Assembly (NCBI GenBank): GCA_947624355.1
Contig: CANQKI010000003.1
Span: 1 to 64,000 of the forward strand
Direction: 5' to 3'
Origin: an uncultured Clostridia bacterium
Lineage (GTDB): Bacteria; Bacillota; Clostridia; Christensenellales; Aristaeellaceae
Length of the DNA: 64,000 bases
Shown: piece after piece, positions 48,100 through 57,671 of the stretch
Layout of the letters: every line of letters begins with the position of its first letter
Numbering within the stretch: position 1 is the stretch's first letter
Position numbers and translations under genes: made by a program
The notes under the pieces: generated by a model
Database searches by the model: none
Told to the model about the DNA's origin: nothing
The model's input: only the letters and a program-made list of their open reading frames with translations

Positions 48100-48732
48100 T
48101 TATATTTTCAGCAAATCAGAGAATTTTTCCAGATGCCGGTCAGCCCGTTCATCGTCCCTGGCGTCGCCCATGGCGGCGCAATCGAAGCCGCCCGCCTTCG
48201 CCGCCTCCACGCCCGCGTGGGCGTCCTCCACCACCAGACAATCCTGCGGGCAGAGGCCGATCATGCCGGCAGCTTTCAGGAAAACCTCAGGATGCGGTTT
48301 GGAATGGGTAATGCAGTTGCCGTCCGCCACGGCATCAAAGAAATCCCTGAGGCCGATCCGCTCCAGAATGAAGGGCGTGTTTTTGCTGGAAGAGCCGATG
48401 GCCAGCTTCAGATCTGTCTTTCGCAGCGCTTCCAGAGTTGTTTTCACATCGTCCGACAGATCGGCGGGCGACATCCGCCCCAGAAGTTCCCGGTACCGTG
48501 TGTTCTTTTCTTCGGCAAAGGCGGCTTTTTCTTCTTCCGTATAGGTTTTATCGCTTTTTTCCAGAATAATCTCCAGGCTGGCCATGCGGCTGACGCCCCG
48601 GAGCAGGTTGTTCCTCTCCCGGTCGAAAGGAATCCCCAGCCGGTCCGCCAGGGCTTTCCAGGCCAGATAATGGTATTCGTCGGTGGAGCAGATCACGCCG
48701 TCCAAATCAAAGATAATCCCTTTGTACTTCAT
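48100..48732 (-). CDS. pgmB: Beta-phosphoglucomutase (HAD)
   Basis: GIIFDLDGVICSTDEYHYLAWKALADRLGI; LAIGSSSKNTPFIL. Confidence 0.93.
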   Translation of the reverse strand: MKYKGIIFDLDGVICSTDEYHYLAWKALADRLGIPFDRERNNLLRGVSRMASLEIILEKSDKTYTEEEKAAFAEEKNTRYRELLGRMSPADLSDDVKTTLEALRKTDLKLAIGSSSKNTPFILERIGLRDFFDAVADGNCITHSKPHPEVFLKAAGMIGLCPQDCLVVEDAHAGVEAAKAGGFDCAAMGDARDDERADRHLEKFSDLLKI

Positions 48733-48747
48733 TTGATGACCCTCCTC

Positions 48748-51165
48748 TTAAATCGCAACCTGCCGAAGCAAGGCATCCATTTCGCGGATCGCGTCCCGGT
48801 CCAGCGGCATCGCATTGGCCACCTGCATGGGCGGCATGACCCGCAGTTCGTTATCGCGGCCCTGGCAGGCATAATACAGCGCGGGAACGCGCTGCCGGAT
48901 GATTGCGGCGGCATCAGCGTTATCCAACAGATCCATCATGCGGGAATCGATGGAGAGGGGATGCAGATAATCCTTCGTGGGCTGCCAACGCCAGCAATAG
49001 ACGCCGCCCTTCACTTCTTCGGCATGAGATTTGCCCGGATAATCGGGCAGGACCACCCGCGCTTCCGCCCCTTCGGGCACTTCCGCCTGCACGGTCACTT
49101 CGCCGTGATCTGCAATGCTCCAGGCCACCTTCCATGTGCCCGCCGGAGAATCATAGGCAATGGAAGCGTGCCTGATTCGCCCGTCAATTTTCGGGGCGAT
49201 CAGCGCCTTTTTCCACCCCGGGGCAGCATTTTGAAGCCCCATGATCCGGCTGTAAATTGCTTCGCATACTGAACCGTAGGCATAGTGATTCAGGCTGTTC
49301 ATGCCCGTTCCGCTGATGGTTCCGTCCGCTTCCAGGCTGTTCCACCGCTCCCAGATGGTCGTGGCCCCCAGGTTCACGGCATAGAGCCAGCCGGGAAATT
49401 CCTCCGTCAGCAGCATCCGATAGGCAATATCCGTCATATCGTTATCCAGCAGCACGGGCAGCATCAGCGGCGCGCCGGTAAAGCCGCAGGTGATCCGGTA
49501 GAAATCCCGTTCGATGCGGCGGCGGAAACCCCGGAGCATCTTTTCTTTCTCACGATAGATTCCATGCTTCAGCGCGAGCACATAGCCGGTCTGGGTATCC
49601 ACCGTCAGATTTCCGCCCGGGGACACATATTCGTCCAGCAGCGCGCCCCGGATATCGCTTGCCAATGCGCCGTATTTTTCTGCATCCGCCGTTTCGCCCA
49701 GTTCCCCGGCCGCTTTGGCGGTCAATTCAATGCTGTTCAGGTAATATATTCCCTGAATAAAGGCATCGTCCGTGCCGCCCTTCAGGCTTTGGGGGCCCAT
49801 GCCGTCCTGGGCAAGCCAGTCGCCGAAGGTAAAGGAATGAAAAACGAGATGGGCGCCGCCCGCCTGTTCATCCGCCGTTATCAGATATTCGGCATAATCC
49901 CGCATCATGGGGTAGTTTTCCAGAAGCAGCGCCTTGTCCCCATAATTCATATATACGTTCCAGGGAATGATGGTGCCCGCGTCTGCCCAGACGGCCCCGC
50001 CATGAACGGCCTCGCCCTTGAGGGACGGGCTGAAAGCGGGAATATTCCCCCCGTAATACAGCTGCTGATCGGCGCGCAGATCCCGCATATACTTGCGGTA
50101 AAAATCCTTGCAGTCCATCTGGTAGCAGGCGGTGTTGACGAACACCTGGGTATCCGCCGTCCAGCCCAGGCGTTCATCCCGCTGCGGGCAATCGGTGGGC
50201 ACGTCCAGGAAATTGCTGCGCTGCCCCCACAGGCTGTTTTGCATCAGCCGGTTCAGCTTTTCGTGGCTGGTTTCCGCCTGCAGGGTTTCTTTCAGATCGC
50301 TGGACAGGCACAGGGCGGTGAAATCATCCGGATTTACCGTTTCAACGCCCTCGATCTTGGCGTAACGGAAGCCGAAAAAGGTGAACAGGGGCTCCACCTC
50401 TTTTTCCGTCCCATCGGAGGTATAAACAAATTCGCTCCTGGCCGTGCGCAGATTGTCCCGGTAGAAATTGCCGTTTTGCAGCACTTCCCCGGTCTGGATG
50501 CGCATTTGCTTTCCCCTGGGCAGACGGTTCACAAAGCGAATGACGCCCGCCATATTCTGCCCAAAGTCGATCACCTGCTCTCCGGCGGGGGTAAGAATCA
50601 GCTTTCCCTTTCGCTCCTCCTTCACCCGGATGCAGGGGGAAAACTGGGGCTCCGGCCTGTAATCATTTTCCGCGATCACGCAGGGAACGGCTTCGCCCGT
50701 TCCGCGGGTGTCGTCCCGGATTTCCCCGTCATAAATGCCCCCGTCCACAATGGGAGAGGAAGACGCCAGCCAGCTTTCGTCGGTTTCGACGGTCACCGTT
50801 TCGCCGCCTGTCAGAGTGATTTCCAATTGAACCGCCAGCAGGTACCGTTCTCCCCAGCGGTTGGTTTTCCCGCCGTCAAAGCCCAAACGCCCTTTATACC
50901 AGCCGTTTCCCAGCCAGACCTCCAGCCGGTTTTGGGATTGCAGCAGATTTGTCACGTCATAGGTCTGAACCCGCAGATAAGCGTCGTAATCGTTAAATCC
51001 GGGCGTCAGGTAATCCCGCCCGATCCGCTTGCCGTTCAGAAAAGCCCGGTAAAGGCCCAGGCCGGTAATCCGAAGCTCCGCCTTTTGTGCTTCACGAACG
51101 GCAAAGTCCTTCCACAGCCTGGGGCAGGAAATGGGCTTTTTCGGGGTAATCATACGAAACGGCAT
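48748..51165 (-). CDS. Alpha-L-rhamnosidase, GH78
   Basis: FLDVPTDCPQRDERLGWTADTQVF; GNGWYKGRLGF; GATTIWERWNSL. Confidence 0.95.
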   Translation of the reverse strand: MPFRMITPKKPISCPRLWKDFAVREAQKAELRITGLGLYRAFLNGKRIGRDYLTPGFNDYDAYLRVQTYDVTNLLQSQNRLEVWLGNGWYKGRLGFDGGKTNRWGERYLLAVQLEITLTGGETVTVETDESWLASSSPIVDGGIYDGEIRDDTRGTGEAVPCVIAENDYRPEPQFSPCIRVKEERKGKLILTPAGEQVIDFGQNMAGVIRFVNRLPRGKQMRIQTGEVLQNGNFYRDNLRTARSEFVYTSDGTEKEVEPLFTFFGFRYAKIEGVETVNPDDFTALCLSSDLKETLQAETSHEKLNRLMQNSLWGQRSNFLDVPTDCPQRDERLGWTADTQVFVNTACYQMDCKDFYRKYMRDLRADQQLYYGGNIPAFSPSLKGEAVHGGAVWADAGTIIPWNVYMNYGDKALLLENYPMMRDYAEYLITADEQAGGAHLVFHSFTFGDWLAQDGMGPQSLKGGTDDAFIQGIYYLNSIELTAKAAGELGETADAEKYGALASDIRGALLDEYVSPGGNLTVDTQTGYVLALKHGIYREKEKMLRGFRRRIERDFYRITCGFTGAPLMLPVLLDNDMTDIAYRMLLTEEFPGWLYAVNLGATTIWERWNSLEADGTISGTGMNSLNHYAYGSVCEAIYSRIMGLQNAAPGWKKALIAPKIDGRIRHASIAYDSPAGTWKVAWSIADHGEVTVQAEVPEGAEARVVLPDYPGKSHAEEVKGGVYCWRWQPTKDYLHPLSIDSRMMDLLDNADAAAIIRQRVPALYYACQGRDNELRVMPPMQVANAMPLDRDAIREMDALLRQVAI

Positions 51166-51178
51166 CTCCATTCCTCCT

Positions 51179-52552
51179 TCATTCATCGTGTTCATGCGCA
51201 TACAGGTTTTCCCCATTGGTTTGGATGACCCGGGCATACCAGGCGGCCGAATCCTTCAGGGTTCTTTTTTGCGTGCGGTAATCCACATAAATCAGGCCAA
51301 AGCGCGGATCGTAGCCCCGGCTCCATTCCAGGTTGTCCATAATGGACCAATGGTGATATCCCAGGACCGGCACGCCGTCTTCTATGGCTTTTCCAAGGGA
51401 CAGCAGGTAGCGATGCAGAAAATCGATCCGCTGCATATCGTGCACATGCCCGTCAAGGGAAACCCAGTCCATGCCGGCCATGCCGTTTTCGGTAATCATG
51501 ATGGGCTTTCCGTACCGTTCATAGAAAAACTTGGGGGCATAGTACATAACTTCCGGGGTCACATTCCAATCCAGCGTGGTTTTCGGGCTGCCCTGATAAG
51601 CATCCTCCTGATACCCGTCCTGCGGCGCAGGGTAACTTACGGCACCCTGATATACATTGAACCCGTAAAAGTCAAGCGGCTGGGCAATCATATCCCATTC
51701 TTCCCGGGTAAAACGGGGCAGCCTGTTTCCGAACAATGCTTCCGCTTCGCTGCTGAACCGCCCCAGAAAAATGGGATCGGCCCACCAGCTGTTGCCCAGC
51801 GTATAGGCCCCCGGCAGCACGGCAAAGGATGCCTTGCGCGCGGCCTCGACGTCTTCCGGGGAATTGCTCCGGGGAAGGGGCACGTCGCCTGTCGGCGCCA
51901 TGCCGATCATCAGCGGCTGTTTTCCCTCCTGGCGAAGCGCGGAAACCGCACGGCCATGGGCCAGATAAAAATGTCTGCTGATGCGAAGGACCGTATCCTC
52001 ATCGTTCTGCTCAAAGGGGGCCATGGCGCCGATTTGCAATCCCAATCCAATAAACATCTGGGGTTCATTGAATGTGATCCAGCGCTTCACCCGATCGGAC
52101 AGACGCCTCGCCACGACCCGGGCATACGCTTCAAACCACTTGGGCGAATCGGGGTTCTTCCAGCCGCCCTGTTCATAGAGCGCCTGCGGAAGATCCCAGT
52201 GATAAAGCGTCACCATCGGTTCAATGCCCGCTTCCAGCAGCGCATCCACCAGATCGGAATAAAACTGTAATCCTTTTTCGTTCACCCGGCCAATCCCATC
52301 CGGCAGCACACGCGCCCAGCTGATGGAAAAACGATAGCTTTTCAGCCCGATTTTTTTCATCAGCGCCACGTCTTCCCGCCAGCGGTGATAGTGATCGCAG
52401 GCGATGTCGCCCGTTTCTCCATGCACGATACGGCCCGGTTCATGGGAAAAATGATCCCAGATGCTTTCTTTTTTCCCGTCCTCCAGGTAAGCGCCCTCTA
52501 CCTGATAGGCCGCGGAGGAAGCGCCCCAGAGAAAATCCTTCGGAAAAGGCAT
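51179..52552 (-). CDS. GH1 beta-glucosidase
   Basis: FLWGASSAAYQVEGA; TFNEPQMF; IMITENGMAG. Confidence 0.97.
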   Translation of the reverse strand: MPFPKDFLWGASSAAYQVEGAYLEDGKKESIWDHFSHEPGRIVHGETGDIACDHYHRWREDVALMKKIGLKSYRFSISWARVLPDGIGRVNEKGLQFYSDLVDALLEAGIEPMVTLYHWDLPQALYEQGGWKNPDSPKWFEAYARVVARRLSDRVKRWITFNEPQMFIGLGLQIGAMAPFEQNDEDTVLRISRHFYLAHGRAVSALRQEGKQPLMIGMAPTGDVPLPRSNSPEDVEAARKASFAVLPGAYTLGNSWWADPIFLGRFSSEAEALFGNRLPRFTREEWDMIAQPLDFYGFNVYQGAVSYPAPQDGYQEDAYQGSPKTTLDWNVTPEVMYYAPKFFYERYGKPIMITENGMAGMDWVSLDGHVHDMQRIDFLHRYLLSLGKAIEDGVPVLGYHHWSIMDNLEWSRGYDPRFGLIYVDYRTQKRTLKDSAAWYARVIQTNGENLYAHEHDE

Positions 52553-52611
52553 TCCCGTTCATCCTTTCTTTTGAAAAATGCTCCGATCTCCAAAGGAGCG
52601 GAGCAATCAGA

Positions 52612-54285
52612 TCAGAATTTCAGCCAATCCTTCCCGCAGTAGGGATCGGTTGGCGATGAACCCCTGAAAGTGTCCCGGCCCATCAGCTTTTCCACGAGGG
52701 CGTCAAGGGTTTCATTATTGTTGGAATAGCAGTTGACGTAGGTTTTGATCATCGGAACATCCACCAGATGATAGGGATTCGCCAGGGAGCAGAACACCGT
52801 GGGCACCTCATGGACGAACCAGGGCACGTTGTTTCCATGGCCCCAGAAGGTGTACCAGTTGATGCGGTTGGTGGTTTTGTTGCTGGCGTTCTCGATGTTG
52901 CCCAGATACAGCACCGCGTCGAACTGATCGGTAAAGGGCTTGACGCCGAACTGGTAGGTGTCGAAATCCTCGGGCTGATAGAGGGTCACTTCAAAGCCTT
53001 CCGCTGTCAGCTTTTCCTTCATATAGGCGGCGATACGCCCTTCAGAGGGGCAGCCGCCCAGCACCTCCAGCAGCAGACGCCTGGTCTTGCGCGGGTTCAG
53101 CGGCAGATTGTTTTCGGTATCCTTCACCAGCGTGATGGCCTCGTCCGCCATTTCCCGGGCCCAGGCATGGTGCTGCGCACAGCCGATGCAGGCCATATCC
53201 GCTTCATCGGGCATGCGCTTTTCCATAAGGCCCAGGGCTGCCTTCATGGCCAGGATGCGGGTGACCGCTTCATCCACCCGCTCCCAGGTGAGCAGGCCCC
53301 GGCGGATGCCGTCCTTCATGTAGGCCACATCTTCCGGCAGGCTTTTATTGAACAGGAACATATCCGCGCCCGCGGCGATGGAGGCGGGCACGGCGTCCGC
53401 CCGCTTCATGGAGCAATTGAAGCCCACCATGGGCGTGGCGTCGGTGATGATCAGGCCATTGAAGCCCAGGTGTTCCCGCAGAAGGCCGGTCATCAGCTCT
53501 TTCGAGAGCGTTGCGGGCACGGTGCCCTCGGGCAGATCGGGATTCAGCGCGTGCCGCCAGGCGGGATGGTCGATATGGCCCACCATAAAGCTCATGGCCC
53601 CATCCTCGATCAGGCCGCGATATACCTTGCCGTAGGTTGCTTCCCATTCGTCGACGGACATGGTGTTGACGCTGACCAGCAAATGCTGATCCACCTCGTC
53701 CACGCCGTCGCCGGGAAAGTGCTTGACGGATACCGCCACACGGTTTTCATCCGCGCCGCGCTTGTAGGCCTTGCAGAAAGCGAGCACCTTCTCCGGGTCT
53801 TTCCCGTAGGAGCGCACGTTGATAATGGGATTGCGCCAGTTGAGATCCAGATCGCTCACCGGAGCGAAGGCGAAATTGCAGCCGGCAGCCGCCGCCTCCC
53901 TGCAGGAAACATACCCCATACGGTAGGCGTGCTTCGGATCGTCCGTGGCCCCGATCCCCAGCTGCTGGCCGAAAAACGTGCCGTCCTCCAGGTAGCCGGT
54001 GGAGCCGAATTCCAGGTTGGCGGCGCAGAGCAGCGGAATGCGGCTGTTCTCCTGCATGAATCGCAGCGCGCGGCGCACTTCCCCGGACGGGCTGGTTTTG
54101 AACAGCAATCCGCCCACATGGTATTGCAGGAATTCATACCGCAGGTAATTTTCGTCCGCCGAAAAGCCGATGGGGCAAAAAAGCTGGCCCACCTTTTCAT
54201 CCTCGGACATGGAGGAAAGCGTATCCTGAACCCACTTTATCTGCTCATCCGTCAGGCAAAACGGCTTGGCTTTCAGATTCATCAT
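52612..54285 (-). CDS. GH3 glycoside hydrolase
   Basis: VAVSVKHFPGDGVDEVDQHL; NGLIITDATPM. Confidence 0.93.
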   Translation of the reverse strand: MMNLKAKPFCLTDEQIKWVQDTLSSMSEDEKVGQLFCPIGFSADENYLRYEFLQYHVGGLLFKTSPSGEVRRALRFMQENSRIPLLCAANLEFGSTGYLEDGTFFGQQLGIGATDDPKHAYRMGYVSCREAAAAGCNFAFAPVSDLDLNWRNPIINVRSYGKDPEKVLAFCKAYKRGADENRVAVSVKHFPGDGVDEVDQHLLVSVNTMSVDEWEATYGKVYRGLIEDGAMSFMVGHIDHPAWRHALNPDLPEGTVPATLSKELMTGLLREHLGFNGLIITDATPMVGFNCSMKRADAVPASIAAGADMFLFNKSLPEDVAYMKDGIRRGLLTWERVDEAVTRILAMKAALGLMEKRMPDEADMACIGCAQHHAWAREMADEAITLVKDTENNLPLNPRKTRRLLLEVLGGCPSEGRIAAYMKEKLTAEGFEVTLYQPEDFDTYQFGVKPFTDQFDAVLYLGNIENASNKTTNRINWYTFWGHGNNVPWFVHEVPTVFCSLANPYHLVDVPMIKTYVNCYSNNNETLDALVEKLMGRDTFRGSSPTDPYCGKDWLKF

Positions 54286-54297
54286 CGTTCGTCTCCT

Positions 54298-55293
54298 TCA
54301 GGCATGAGCCTTCTTTTGCTTCATTTTTGCCAGCAGCGCCTGGATGTTGCCCAGCTGGCCGGAGAAAGCATAGAACCCCAGCACGAACACGCCCATGATG
54401 ATCTGCTGCCAGCCGCCCGCGCCCAGGTTCAGGCAATTCAGGCCATAGTTGAGGATTTCCATGCCGATGGCGGCGATGATGATGCCGACGACATCGCAGG
54501 AAGCCAGGCCGATAAACATCCCCATGAACACCGGCACAATGTAGGAGAACATGATGCCGGAGGTGGACAGGCCGGATTGCGGCGTCACCGTATTTTGAGA
54601 AACGTAAATGATGGCGGCCATCCCCAGGATGATACCGGTAAAGATATAAGAAGCGCCAATGTTGCTCTTCTCGTTGATGCCGATGTTTACACCCGCCGTC
54701 TGGTTATTGGCAAGAATCTTTCCTTTGCGGCCCTGCGTGGTGAAATATACGAAAATCACAAAGGCGGCAATCGCAATGCACGTAGGCAGGAAAATGCCCG
54801 GCAAACGGCCGAATACGGCCAGATTGGCAGTGGAATAGAAAGCGCGCACGCCGTTGCCCCCGAACACCAGATAGGTGAGCGATTCAAAGAGCAGGGTCGC
54901 GCCGATGGTACTGATAATGATGGGGACGCGCCCGAAGATATACATGGACGCGGTAAAAGCGCTCAGGGCCACGGAAGTGGCCACGGCCGCCAGCATCGCA
55001 AGGATGGGGCTGTTGGTCTGCAAGCCCACGTTGCCGGCAACGATTGCAGAAAGAATCATGTTTGCGCCGGCGGAAAAGTCAAACCGTCCGTTTTTCAGCT
55101 GGAGCCAGATTGCCAGCGCCACGCAGACCGTCATGCAGGCATTGATCAGCACCTGGCGCGGCATATCGCTCTGCAGAAAGATGAGCTGACCGTTGACATA
55201 GCATTTGTCGTTGGACGCAGTGATTGCCAGCATAACGACAAACATCAATGCCGGGAACAGAAGCGTCAGCAGGGTCTTTTTGATGATTTTCAT
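54298..55293 (-). CDS. Ribose-type sugar ABC permease
   Basis: LLFPALMFVVMLAIT...; RbsC-like multi-TM. Confidence 0.88.
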   Translation of the reverse strand: MKIIKKTLLTLLFPALMFVVMLAITASNDKCYVNGQLIFLQSDMPRQVLINACMTVCVALAIWLQLKNGRFDFSAGANMILSAIVAGNVGLQTNSPILAMLAAVATSVALSAFTASMYIFGRVPIIISTIGATLLFESLTYLVFGGNGVRAFYSTANLAVFGRLPGIFLPTCIAIAAFVIFVYFTTQGRKGKILANNQTAGVNIGINEKSNIGASYIFTGIILGMAAIIYVSQNTVTPQSGLSTSGIMFSYIVPVFMGMFIGLASCDVVGIIIAAIGMEILNYGLNCLNLGAGGWQQIIMGVFVLGFYAFSGQLGNIQALLAKMKQKKAHA

Positions 55294-55382
55294 GAATGGC
55301 ACCTCGTTTCTTGTGGATCGGGAGAGGCGCGCGGTATGCGCCGCGCTTGGCCGGGCAGCGCATACCGTGCGGATAATCCCTG

Positions 55383-56555
55383 TTACTTGGCGATATCTTC
55401 GATGGTCATATGGGCCAGGATGTCGCGCAGGCCGGCATAGGTGGCATCGGGATTGCCAAAGGCGGTCATGTTCAGCACCTGATCGGGCGTAAACATGGCG
55501 TCGGCGGCATTGCCGGTGTAGTAAATGCTGTGAACGAACACGTCCAGGTCTTCATCGCTGTTGATGCAGAACTGGCTGGTGCTGATGCGCTCGGCAGCTT
55601 CGGGCATGTCGGGGAAGTCCACGCCGTTGATCTTGTTCAGGATCAGAACCAGCGGATAGGTGACGGATTCCACAGCGGATACCATGTTCTGCTGGAAGGT
55701 CTGGGTGCCCTTGGTGCCGAAGTTGTTTTCTTCGCCGCCCTCAAAGCCGGTGGTGAAGAGCTTGATGTCCTTATCCACGCCGGCCTGCACCATCACGGGA
55801 TAGACAAAGCTGGTGCCGGCCGCGAAGGAGATGATGCCTTCGATACCGGGATGCTTGGCGAAGTACGTGGTGTCCATGGGAGAGAACATCAGCACGTCCA
55901 CTTCCTCATCCAGGGGATCCACGGTGATGGGCGTTTCGGCCGTCTTATTGTATTCCTCGACGGCTTCCACAAACTGCTGCGCGCCGGTCATCTGGGACGG
56001 GAAGGCCCAGACGGGGAAGATTGCCATAGACACATGGGTCAGGGGCTTTTCGGCACGGGCGTTGTATTCGAGCAGGCTGTTGAACATGGTGGTGCCGATG
56101 GTGGTGTCGTCAGGATTCTGACCGTCGGTCGCGGTGCCCAGGAAGTATTCGCTCTTGAACACGCGGTCATAGTTCTGGGTGTAGGAGGTGTCATAGTCGC
56201 ACAGGTAGCCGGCCAGATACACGCCCGCCATCTCGCATTCCTCGATGATGGAATTGGTGCCCAGATCCATGGTGCAGATGATGCCGTCCACATTGGCGGA
56301 AATCAGGTTCTGGATGGTGGACAGGTTGGCGGATTCGTCGGTCTGGGTCAGCACGGCATAAACGAATTCCACGTTCAGCGCATCGGACAGGGATTCCAGA
56401 TAAGCCTTGGTGGCAGTGACGGCATAGCCGGTATCCTGATAGAAGGCTACGCCGATTTTGGCATGCTTGGGTTCAGCGCTGGCAACGGACATGCAGCCCA
56501 GCGCCATGACGAACACCAGCATCAAAGCGACGAGAGACTTGGTGAACTGTTTCAT
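55383..56555 (-). CDS. Periplasmic-binding-protein-like sugar SBP
   Basis: Signal peptide; KIGVAFYQDTGYAVT; VDGIICTMDLGTNS. Confidence 0.88.
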   Translation of the reverse strand: MKQFTKSLVALMLVFVMALGCMSVASAEPKHAKIGVAFYQDTGYAVTATKAYLESLSDALNVEFVYAVLTQTDESANLSTIQNLISANVDGIICTMDLGTNSIIEECEMAGVYLAGYLCDYDTSYTQNYDRVFKSEYFLGTATDGQNPDDTTIGTTMFNSLLEYNARAEKPLTHVSMAIFPVWAFPSQMTGAQQFVEAVEEYNKTAETPITVDPLDEEVDVLMFSPMDTTYFAKHPGIEGIISFAAGTSFVYPVMVQAGVDKDIKLFTTGFEGGEENNFGTKGTQTFQQNMVSAVESVTYPLVLILNKINGVDFPDMPEAAERISTSQFCINSDEDLDVFVHSIYYTGNAADAMFTPDQVLNMTAFGNPDATYAGLRDILAHMTIEDIAK

Positions 56556-56655
56556 GAGTAGGTTCCTCCTTTAAATGTTTTGGAATTTACGCTCCGGAGC
56601 GACGCCAAGGTGCCATCTATGTTTTACCGCCGGGCCGGTAAAATCCGAATCAGGA

Positions 56656-57654
56656 TCAGCGGGGAAGCACGCCGCCGTGTTTGCGGCAGGTGATCAGGAT
56701 AATGACGATGAAAATGGCGGCCTTTACAAAGTTGATCATGTTCAGGTCCACGCCCATGGTCGTCAGGTCATTGGTCAGAAGAACATAGGTCAGCGTACCC
56801 ACCAAAGCGCTGGAAACCTTGGATTTCATGCCGCCGGACAGGGGCATGCCGCCCAGAATCAGGCAAATCATGATATCCATGGCATAGCCGGTGCCAGTGC
56901 CCTTGCCCGCGCTGCCGGTGCGCATCAGCATCACATAAGAGCCGATGGCCACGCACACGCCGAAGGCCATATACGCGATGACCTTCCATTTGGTCGTGTT
57001 CACGCCGCTTTGCGCGGTGGCCGTTTCGTTGGCGCCGATGCCGCGCGTGTACTTGCCCAGTTTTGTGAAACGGGAAAAGTACGTAACCGCCAGCGTAACG
57101 GCCACAATGATCAGAACGAGCACCAGATTATAAGCGCTTCGGTTGGCGGGACGCAGCAGGGAGGTGGGAACGGAAATGGAGTTTGTGCCGGTGCTTTCCA
57201 TCAGCAACAGCTGCGCGCCGGTAAAGAAGAACATGAGGAACAGAGAAGTGACGATGGAAGGCAGCTTCAGCCACACGGCGACTGCGCCGTTGAATGCGCC
57301 GCACAGCAACGCCAGCGCCAGTACCGCCAGGAAGCCCAGGATCACGCCCAGAACACCGCCCACGGCGTTGATAATCATGATCATCAGAATGGCATATACG
57401 CCCACCTGCTGGCCGACGCTGACGTCCATATAGCCCATGGAATAGACGAACACGGCGCCCAGGGCGATGATGATGGTCGGCGCGCTGGTCTGCAGGACCG
57501 TCTGGGCATTATAGGAAAGACGTTTGCCGCCGAAAATCAGGAACAAAATCAAGGTGACCGCCAGGCCGGCGTACGCGGCGATATCATAGACGTGCTTTCC
57601 CAGAAACGCCAGGAAGGAGTTTTGCTTTTCCGCCGGATTGGTTTTCGTGCTCAT
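56656..57654 (-). CDS. Ribose-type sugar ABC permease
   Basis: SYNAQTVLQTSAPTIIIALGAVFVYSMGYMDVSVG. Confidence 0.9.
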   Translation of the reverse strand: MSTKTNPAEKQNSFLAFLGKHVYDIAAYAGLAVTLILFLIFGGKRLSYNAQTVLQTSAPTIIIALGAVFVYSMGYMDVSVGQQVGVYAILMIMIINAVGGVLGVILGFLAVLALALLCGAFNGAVAVWLKLPSIVTSLFLMFFFTGAQLLLMESTGTNSISVPTSLLRPANRSAYNLVLVLIIVAVTLAVTYFSRFTKLGKYTRGIGANETATAQSGVNTTKWKVIAYMAFGVCVAIGSYVMLMRTGSAGKGTGTGYAMDIMICLILGGMPLSGGMKSKVSSALVGTLTYVLLTNDLTTMGVDLNMINFVKAAIFIVIILITCRKHGGVLPR

Positions 57655-57671
57655 TTTGTCTCCCTCCTTCA

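Noticed and set aside
52768-55440. 890-aa plus-strand ORF
   Set aside because: Antisense to the GH3 and sugar permease genes; composition artefact.
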